A DNA stretch of 11,262 nucleotides from Pseudomonadota bacterium (GTDB lineage Bacteria > Pseudomonadota > Alphaproteobacteria > Rhodospirillales > Rhodospirillaceae): contig JAEWWF010000403.1 of assembly GCA_023396465.1 (NCBI GenBank), positions 1 through 11,262 of the forward strand, given 5' to 3'. A model generated the notes under the pieces. That model did not search any database. It was not told the DNA's origin and saw only the letters and a list, made by a program, of their open reading frames with translations. A program made the position numbers and the translations under genes. Positions 7,025-11,262 of this stretch are shown here, piece after piece; positions within the stretch are counted from its first letter, which is position 1, and each line of letters starts with the position of its first letter.

Positions 7025-9610
7025 ATGAGGATCCTTGCTGCCGCCGTCATCGCTGGCTGTGTGCATGCGGCGCTGTGGTATGGGGGCCACGAGCGCATCC
7101 TGCCGCCGGATGCCCCGACATCCATCGAGTCGCTGTCGTTCAGCCCGTTCGCGCCGAACCAGGACGCCGAGAAGCCGACGCTCATCTCGCGCGAGCAGAT
7201 CGAGAACGACATCAAGGCGGTGGCGCCCTATACCCGCATGGTGCGCACCTACTCGGTGGATGCCGGTCAGGACGCGGTGGCGGAGATCGCCGGCAAGCAC
7301 GACGTCACGGTCATGCAGGGCATCTGGATCGGCCACGACGAGGAGCGCAACAAGCGGGAGATGGAGACGGGCCTTCAGATCGCCCGCCAGAACCCCAACG
7401 TGCGTGCCCTGGTGGTCGGCAACGAGGTGATCCTCCGCAACGAAAAGACGCCGGAGGAGATGATCCAGATCCTGCGCGAGGCGCGCCAGCGCTCCCGCGT
7501 GCCGGTGACCTATGCCGAAGTCTGGAACCTGTGGCTGGAAAACCCGCGGCTCGCCAACGAGGTCGATTTCATCTCGGCGCACGTCCTTCCCTACTGGGAA
7601 GGCATCCCGACCGATCAGGTGATGCAGTACACGCTCGACCGCTACGCCGACCTCAAGCGTGCCTTCCCCGGCAAGAAGATCGTCATCGCCGAATTTGGCT
7701 GGCCGTCGGCCGGCACCAACGTGCGGGCGGCCCATCCGGGCGCCCTGGAACAGGCGGAGCTGATCCGCAAGTTCATGGTCGAGGCCGACAAGCGCGGTAT
7801 CGACTACAACCTGATGGAAGCCTTCGACCAGCCCTGGAAGACCAACGAAGGTGCCGTCGGTCCGTATTGGGGCGTGTTCGACGCCGACCGCAAGCCCAAG
7901 TTCGCCCTGGAAGGCATGGTCGAGACGCCGAACCGTCTGCCGGTCGCCATCATCGCCGTGGTCATCGGCGTGGCCGCCACGCTGCTCGGTCTGCGCCGCC
8001 GCAACCCGACGCTGTCGCACGCGACGGTATACGCCGCCGCCGCCAACATCATGGGCGCCGGCATCGCCATGGCCGCCGCGTGGCCGTTCCTCTATTACTG
8101 GAGCGTCGGCACGCTCATCAGCTGGGCGTTCGGTCTGGCGCTGGTGGTGCCGCTGATGATGATCACGCTGGGCAAGGTCCACGAGATCGCCGCCGTGGTG
8201 TTCGGCCGCAAGCCGACCCGCCTGCTGTCGACCGTGGTCGCCAAGGCGCCCGAGGGCTACGCCCCCAAGGTGTCCATCCACATCCCGGCCTACAAGGAAC
8301 GGCCGGAGATGCTGATGGCGACGCTGGACAGCGTGGCGGCGCTCGATTACCCGAACTTCGAGTGCCTGGTCATCGTCAACAACACGCCCGAGCCGGAATA
8401 CTGGGAGCCGATCCAGGCCCACTGCGAGCGGCTGGGCGAGCGCTTCAAGTTCCTGCACCTGCTGAACGTGAAGGGCTTCAAGGCTGGCGCCATGAACCTC
8501 GCGCTCAACTCCATGGCGCCCGACGCCGAGGTGATCGCCGTCATCGACGCCGACTATGTGGTCGACCGTGCCTGGCTGAAGGACACCGTGCCCGCCTTCC
8601 ACGACCCCAAGGTCGCGCTGGTGCAGGCGCCGCAGGACCACCGCGACGGCCGCGAATCGCTGTTCAAGACCATGATGAATGCCGAATACGCCGGCTTCTT
8701 CGATATCGGCATGGTCCAGCGCAACGAGGACGACGCCATCATTGCCCACGGCACCATGCTGATGGTCCGTCGCTCCGCCTTCGACGAGGTCGGCCAGTGG
8801 GGCACCGACACCATTGTTGAAGACACCGAGCTGGGCCTGCGGCTGTTCGAGGCCGGCTACTCGGCCCACTACACGTCCAAGCGTTATGGCTGGGGCCTGC
8901 TGCCGGATACCTTCAAGGCCTTCAAGACCCAGCGCAACCGCTGGGCCTACGGCGCCGTGCAGATCATCAAGAAACACTGGCCGCACATGCTGCCCGGCCG
9001 CAAGACTCTGTCGCCGAACCAGAAGACCGCCTTCGTCACCGGCTGGTCCTACTGGCTGTCCGATGCGCTGGGCGTCGCCGCTGCCTTCATGAACCTGGTG
9101 TGGGTGCCGTTCCTGGTGTTCGTCGGTGTCGCCATGCCGGAAACCACGCTGACGATCCCTATCCTGCTGGCGTTCCTGGTCAATATCTTCCACTGCGTCA
9201 TCCTCTACCGGGCGCGCGTCGCGGCCTCGTGGGGCGAGGTGGCGGGGGCGGCCCTGGCGGCCATGAGCCTGCAATGGACGGTGGCGGCGGCGGTGCTGAC
9301 CGGTTTCGTGAAGGACAACCTAGCCTTTAAGGTCACCGACAAGGGCGGCAAGGCCAAGAAGAGCGCCGCCAAGGCGGAAGATCCCGCCAAGTGGGAACTG
9401 CGGATCGGTCTGGCGCTGTTGCTGTCGGCGGTGCTGCTGGCCTCGTTCAACCCGCTCCAGATCACCGAGCTGTACCTCTTTGCCGCCATTCTGGCGACCC
9501 AGAGCGTGCCTTTCCTGTGCGCCGTGCTGATGCGCGGGGCGGAATGGCTGGCCAACCGCAAGCCGGCGCCGGTGGTGGCCGTGCGCCCGGTGGGGGAGAT
9601 CGCCTCCTGA
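7025..9610 (+). CDS. NdvB-type GH17-GT2 fusion, beta-glucan synthase/transglycosylase
   Basis: This is an 861-aa inner-membrane protein. After an N-terminal signal anchor (about 3-20), residues about 50-300 are a GH17 domain. The acid/base Glu is in VGNEV (E134) and the nucleophile Glu in IAEFGWPS (E223), so the site looks intact. Three helices (about 306-324, 334-357, 362-383) bring the chain back to the cytoplasm. Residues about 414-650 are a processive GT2 domain: SIHIPAYKE (417-425), DAD (508-510), VEDTELG (598-604) and QRNRW (636-640). Further membrane helices follow (about 684-761 and 791-836), separated by a Lys-rich linker. This layout matches Bradyrhizobium/Pseudomonas NdvB-type proteins, whose GH17 parts act as beta-1,3-glucan transglycosylases. 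It is not homologous to the Sinorhizobium NdvB. Likely role: polymerise UDP-glucose into beta-glucan, export it, and branch, elongate or cyclise it outside; the exact product is inference. The start at 7025 has AAGGAG ten bases upstream. Confidence 0.93.
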   Translation: MRILAAAVIAGCVHAALWYGGHERILPPDAPTSIESLSFSPFAPNQDAEKPTLISREQIENDIKAVAPYTRMVRTYSVDAGQDAVAEIAGKHDVTVMQGIWIGHDEERNKREMETGLQIARQNPNVRALVVGNEVILRNEKTPEEMIQILREARQRSRVPVTYAEVWNLWLENPRLANEVDFISAHVLPYWEGIPTDQVMQYTLDRYADLKRAFPGKKIVIAEFGWPSAGTNVRAAHPGALEQAELIRKFMVEADKRGIDYNLMEAFDQPWKTNEGAVGPYWGVFDADRKPKFALEGMVETPNRLPVAIIAVVIGVAATLLGLRRRNPTLSHATVYAAAANIMGAGIAMAAAWPFLYYWSVGTLISWAFGLALVVPLMMITLGKVHEIAAVVFGRKPTRLLSTVVAKAPEGYAPKVSIHIPAYKERPEMLMATLDSVAALDYPNFECLVIVNNTPEPEYWEPIQAHCERLGERFKFLHLLNVKGFKAGAMNLALNSMAPDAEVIAVIDADYVVDRAWLKDTVPAFHDPKVALVQAPQDHRDGRESLFKTMMNAEYAGFFDIGMVQRNEDDAIIAHGTMLMVRRSAFDEVGQWGTDTIVEDTELGLRLFEAGYSAHYTSKRYGWGLLPDTFKAFKTQRNRWAYGAVQIIKKHWPHMLPGRKTLSPNQKTAFVTGWSYWLSDALGVAAAFMNLVWVPFLVFVGVAMPETTLTIPILLAFLVNIFHCVILYRARVAASWGEVAGAALAAMSLQWTVAAAVLTGFVKDNLAFKVTDKGGKAKKSAAKAEDPAKWELRIGLALLLSAVLLASFNPLQITELYLFAAILATQSVPFLCAVLMRGAEWLANRKPAPVVAVRPVGEIAS

Positions 9611-9625
9611 CCCTACCCCGGTGGA

Positions 9626-9641
9626 GCCGGCCATGGCCGGC
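9626..9641. repeat. Perfect 16-bp palindrome
   Basis: GCCGGCCATGGCCGGC is a self-complementary 16-mer located 15 bases after the GH17-GT2 stop codon and 17 bases before the terminator stem. It has no loop, so it suits DNA binding better than an RNA hairpin, although GC-rich chance is possible. Confidence 0.4.
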
Positions 9642-9658
9642 GGCCCGCCCAGCAAGAC

Positions 9659-9704
9659 AAGCCGGAACCGTCGGAAAAATTCCACGGTTCCGGCTTTTTC
9701 TTTT
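9659..9704 (+). terminator. Intrinsic terminator after the GH17-GT2 gene
   Basis: A perfect 13-bp stem (AAGCCGGAACCGT at 9659-9671 with ACGGTTCCGGCTT at 9684-9696) is followed by the T-tract TTTTTCTTTT ending at 9704. A small inner GGA/TCC pairing may extend the stem. This is the clearest terminator in the window and marks the end of the transcript carrying the GH17-GT2 gene. Confidence 0.92.
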
Positions 9705-9761
9705 GGGGTATCCTGGAGGTAGGGTCGTGTAGGGCCCAGTGCTGCGGGGAGGATTGCCGCC

Positions 9762-10133
9762 ATGACCACCTATCGACTGACGCCCCTGCGGGGCAGCGGC
9801 TGGCATCGCCTGGGACTGCTGACGGCGGTGGGATTCCTGCCGGTGACGGTGATGCTGTGGTCCTTCGGCGCCTTCGGCGGTGGCGAGATCGGCCTCACCT
9901 CGGCGGTGATTTTCTACGTCGCGGCGCTGGTGCTGACCGTCATTCTTGCCTTCGGCATGGGGTGGGCCATGAAGGGCTTTGCCGTCCGTAGCCACGGCGA
10001 GGAGGGGGAGGAGGGGGAGCGGCCGCATCGCCGCGAGGGTCCGTCGGCGGCCCCCGGACATGGTCCGGCCGGGCACGCGCCAGCCCATCCGTCGGCGGCG
10101 CGCGGCGGCGCCCATCCGCCGGCCCACCGCTGA
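9762..10133 (+). CDS. Small two-helix membrane protein with His/Pro/Ala-rich tail
   Basis: The product is 123 aa; family not recognised. A short basic N-terminus is followed by two hydrophobic helices (about 16-37 and 46-69) joined by a tight Gly-rich turn. A polar tail follows, first acidic (GEEGEEGE at 79-86) and then rich in His, Pro, Ala and Gly (90-123). Positive charges at the N-terminus and just after helix 2 place both ends in the cytoplasm. The tail contains seven histidines, which could bind metal but may equally be drift in a GC-rich low-complexity end. The start is well supported by GGGGAGG nine bases upstream of the ATG. The gene lies immediately after a strong terminator, so it needs its own promoter, which I could not identify. 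It converges on the minus-strand gene at 10186-10488. Confidence 0.75.
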   Translation: MTTYRLTPLRGSGWHRLGLLTAVGFLPVTVMLWSFGAFGGGEIGLTSAVIFYVAALVLTVILAFGMGWAMKGFAVRSHGEEGEEGERPHRREGPSAAPGHGPAGHAPAHPSAARGGAHPPAHR

Positions 10134-10149
10134 GGGGCGGGAGTACCAT

Positions 10150-10167
10150 GCCCCGCTTCAGCGGGGC
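10150..10167. terminator. Hairpin between convergent genes
   Basis: GCCCCGC-TTCA-GCGGGGC is a 7-bp GC stem with a tetraloop in the 52-bp gap between convergent genes. Neither strand has a T-tract after it. It may act as a shared, weak bidirectional transcript end. Confidence 0.4.
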
Positions 10168-10185
10168 GCTCGTGTGGGGCCGGGG

Positions 10186-10488
10186 TCAGCGGACCAGCCG
10201 GCCGCCTTCCACCAGGGCACCGTCCACCGGGTCGTGGATGCAGGTGAATTCATAGGTGGCGGTGCGGTCTATGGCCTTGATGGTCACCCGCACCATATAG
10301 GCGTTGGGGCTGGCATCGGGCTTGGCCTCGGCGTCGACGATCTCCAGGCCGGGAATGGTTGGCAGCAGGCTGGCGGCGGAAAGCACGCAATCCTTCTGGT
10401 CCAGGGTTTCTCCCTGGGCCGACGCGGTGGCAGGCACCAGGCCCGCCGTAAGAAGCAGCGCGGCGGCGACGGCAAACGACAGTTTCAT
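10186..10488 (-). CDS. Small secreted two-cysteine protein, unknown function
   Basis: The product is 100 aa; family not recognised. Residues 1-24 are a clear signal peptide with an expected cut at ASA|Q (24|25). The mature 76-residue part holds two cysteines (34 and 83), which could form one disulfide. Near the C-terminus, YMVRVTIKAIDRTATYEFTC looks like consecutive beta strands, suggesting a small periplasmic beta-rich domain. The start at 10488 is supported by GGAAGG five bases upstream on the minus strand and by the signal peptide; an upstream ATG at 10557 in the same frame would displace the signal peptide. It is transcribed alone, divergent from the antiporter gene and convergent with the small membrane protein gene. 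The sequence does not show what it binds. Confidence 0.85.
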   Translation of the reverse strand: MKLSFAVAAALLLTAGLVPATASAQGETLDQKDCVLSAASLLPTIPGLEIVDAEAKPDASPNAYMVRVTIKAIDRTATYEFTCIHDPVDGALVEGGRLVR

Positions 10489-10555
10489 GATGTCCTTCCA
10501 AGCGTTCGTCTTGCCGCGCGGCCCCCAGGCGGGTGAAGGCGCGGAAAGCGGCCGC

Positions 10556-10582
10556 ACTATAGCACGCTTTCGATCATGCCAA
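10556..10582 (-). promoter_or_regulatory. Candidate promoter of the small secreted protein
   Basis: On the minus strand TTGGCA (10577-10582) is a good -35 match and TATAGT (10556-10561) a good -10 match. The spacer is 15 bases, shorter than the usual 17. An alternative -35, TTATTG, at 18 bases is weaker. The start of transcription would be near 10549, about 60 bases before the coding start. The -35 box overlaps the inverted repeat at 10574-10613. Confidence 0.4.
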
Positions 10583-10613
10583 TAAAAACTTCCCTTCTAT
10601 TGGTTCGGCATGA
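10574..10613. repeat. Interrupted inverted repeat in divergent intergenic region
   Basis: TCATG-CCAATA (10574-10584) is mirrored by TATTGG (10598-10603) and, after a 5-nt interruption, CATGA (10609-10613). It sits in the AT-richest part of the 235-bp gap between the divergent small secreted protein and antiporter genes and overlaps a candidate promoter. It is a possible operator controlling one or both genes. Confidence 0.4.
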
Positions 10614-10723
10614 CCCCTGGAAAAGCAACGACGCCATACCCATAATACCGCCGCGCGCCAAGCCGGCGCCTCGGCAGGTGGGAATGGGCCGCACCGCCGT
10701 GTTGAAGGAGCCGTCCCGCGTCC

Positions 10724-11262
10724 ATGGTTTACCTGCAATTGTTTGCCGGCCTCGTCTTGCTGCTGGTGGCTGGCGATCTCCTGGTGCGTGGCTCGGTCGC
10801 CGTTGCCCGCCGGTATGGAGTCTCGCCCCTGGTCATCGGCCTTACCCTGGTCGGATTCGGCACCTCGCTGCCGGAACTGATGGCCAGCGTGCAGGCGGCC
10901 CTGATGGGGGCGCCCGGTATTGCCGTCGGCAATGTGGTCGGCTCCAACATCGCCAACATTCTGCTCATTCTGGGCGCCGCCGCCGTGCTGCTGCCGGTCG
11001 CGGCGTCCGCCAAGGGACTACGCCGCGACCTGATGGTGCTGACTCTGGCGACGGTGGCCTTGCTCGGGCTGGTCCTGATCGGCGTGCTGCCGCGCTGGAC
11101 CGGTGTCTTGCTGGTATTGGCCCTGGTTGCCTATACCGGCAGCGCCCTGGTGCTCGACCGCCGCGAAACCGCCATGGCGGATCTGCGCACGCATGAAACC
11201 GAAACCGCCGAGTCCCTGCCGCCGGCCAAGCTCGGGCTCGGGGGCGGCCTTCTCTTCACCAT
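10724..11262 (+). CDS. Calcium/sodium antiporter, YrbG family (3' end beyond window)
   Basis: The first 179 residues of an inner-membrane Ca2+/cation exchanger of the CaCA superfamily are visible. Helix 1 is VYLQLFAGLVLLLVAGDLLV. The first alpha repeat carries VIGLTLVGFGTSLPELMAS (38-55), with the ion-coordinating Glu in GTSLPE (Glu51), followed by the paired motif GNVVGSNIANILLILG (69-84). Two more helices (about 104-122 and 125-145) follow. A charged loop (146-165, RRETAMADLRTHETETAE) would be the central cytoplasmic loop separating the two inverted repeats. The second alpha repeat lies beyond the right edge; family members run to about 320-360 aa. The start at 10724 has AAGGAG at 10705-10710, a rather long 13-base spacing, but the family N-terminus fits. 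It is divergent from the small secreted protein gene; no clear plus-strand promoter was found. Confidence 0.93.
   Translation, partial: MVYLQLFAGLVLLLVAGDLLVRGSVAVARRYGVSPLVIGLTLVGFGTSLPELMASVQAALMGAPGIAVGNVVGSNIANILLILGAAAVLLPVAASAKGLRRDLMVLTLATVALLGLVLIGVLPRWTGVLLVLALVAYTGSALVLDRRETAMADLRTHETETAESLPPAKLGLGGGLLFT

Noticed and set aside
6652..8820. 722-codon plus-strand open frame
   Set aside because: It is an out-of-frame shadow across the four-cysteine protein and GH17-GT2 genes. The product is Arg/Gly/Ala-rich with no motifs, and the real frames carry signal peptide, GH17 and GT2 signatures.
6986..9274. 762-codon minus-strand open frame
   Set aside because: Antisense to the GH17-GT2 gene; the product is rich in His, Gln, Asp and Gly without family resemblance, and the sense strand is unambiguous.
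9462..10127. 221-codon minus-strand open frame
   Set aside because: It crosses the strong terminator at 9659-9704 and is antisense to the end of the GH17-GT2 gene and to the small membrane protein; the product is Arg/Pro-rich without motifs.
10576..11196. 206-codon plus-strand open frame overlapping the antiporter
   Set aside because: It is in a different frame from the antiporter, whose alpha-repeat motifs GTSLPE and GNVVGSNIANI are clear from 10724. The alternative product is Arg/Gly-rich noise.

Overview
This is a GC-rich window (roughly two-thirds G+C by eye) with strong third-position G/C bias. It holds ordinary chromosomal genes of a Gram-negative bacterium. A Pal lipoprotein, a two-membrane methyl-accepting chemotaxis protein, a multi-PAS histidine kinase and an NdvB-type GH17-GT2 glucan enzyme together suggest an alphaproteobacterium, probably a Rhodospirillales/Magnetospirillum-like motile organism. 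The taxonomic assignment is inference from gene content and protein style; there is no rRNA in the window. I see no mobile element, phage gene, tRNA, rRNA or CRISPR array.

Left part, minus strand (1-5257): three genes read leftwards. rlmJ (23S rRNA m6A2030 methyltransferase) is followed by a chemoreceptor with an unusually long helical sensor domain, then a perfect 13-bp intrinsic terminator. Beyond it is a membrane-anchored histidine kinase with four PAS-like domains and a HisKA box, cut off by the window edge before its ATPase domain. The long plus-strand open frames opposite these genes are GC-bias shadows.

Centre, plus strand (5258-9704): a 442-bp gene-free region carries inverted repeats upstream of rlmJ, a G9 tract and a good sigma70-like promoter for pal. 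pal stands alone, without tolB or ybgF. It is followed by a secreted 169-aa protein with four cysteines that I cannot name. Next comes an 861-aa membrane protein joining a periplasmic GH17 beta-1,3-glucan-acting domain to a cytoplasmic processive GT2 synthase domain, ending at a textbook terminator. The theme is the cell envelope: Pal ties the outer membrane to peptidoglycan, and the GH17-GT2 enzyme probably makes and remodels a periplasmic or extracellular beta-glucan.

Right part (9705-11262): a small two-helix membrane protein with a His/Pro/Ala-rich tail (plus) converges on a small secreted two-cysteine protein (minus). The latter is divergent from a YrbG-type calcium/sodium antiporter (plus), which runs off the right edge.

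No clearly new multi-gene system is visible. The best leads are the unknown four-cysteine secreted protein beside the GH17-GT2 enzyme, the inverted repeats around the rlmJ promoter region, and the orphan location of pal.
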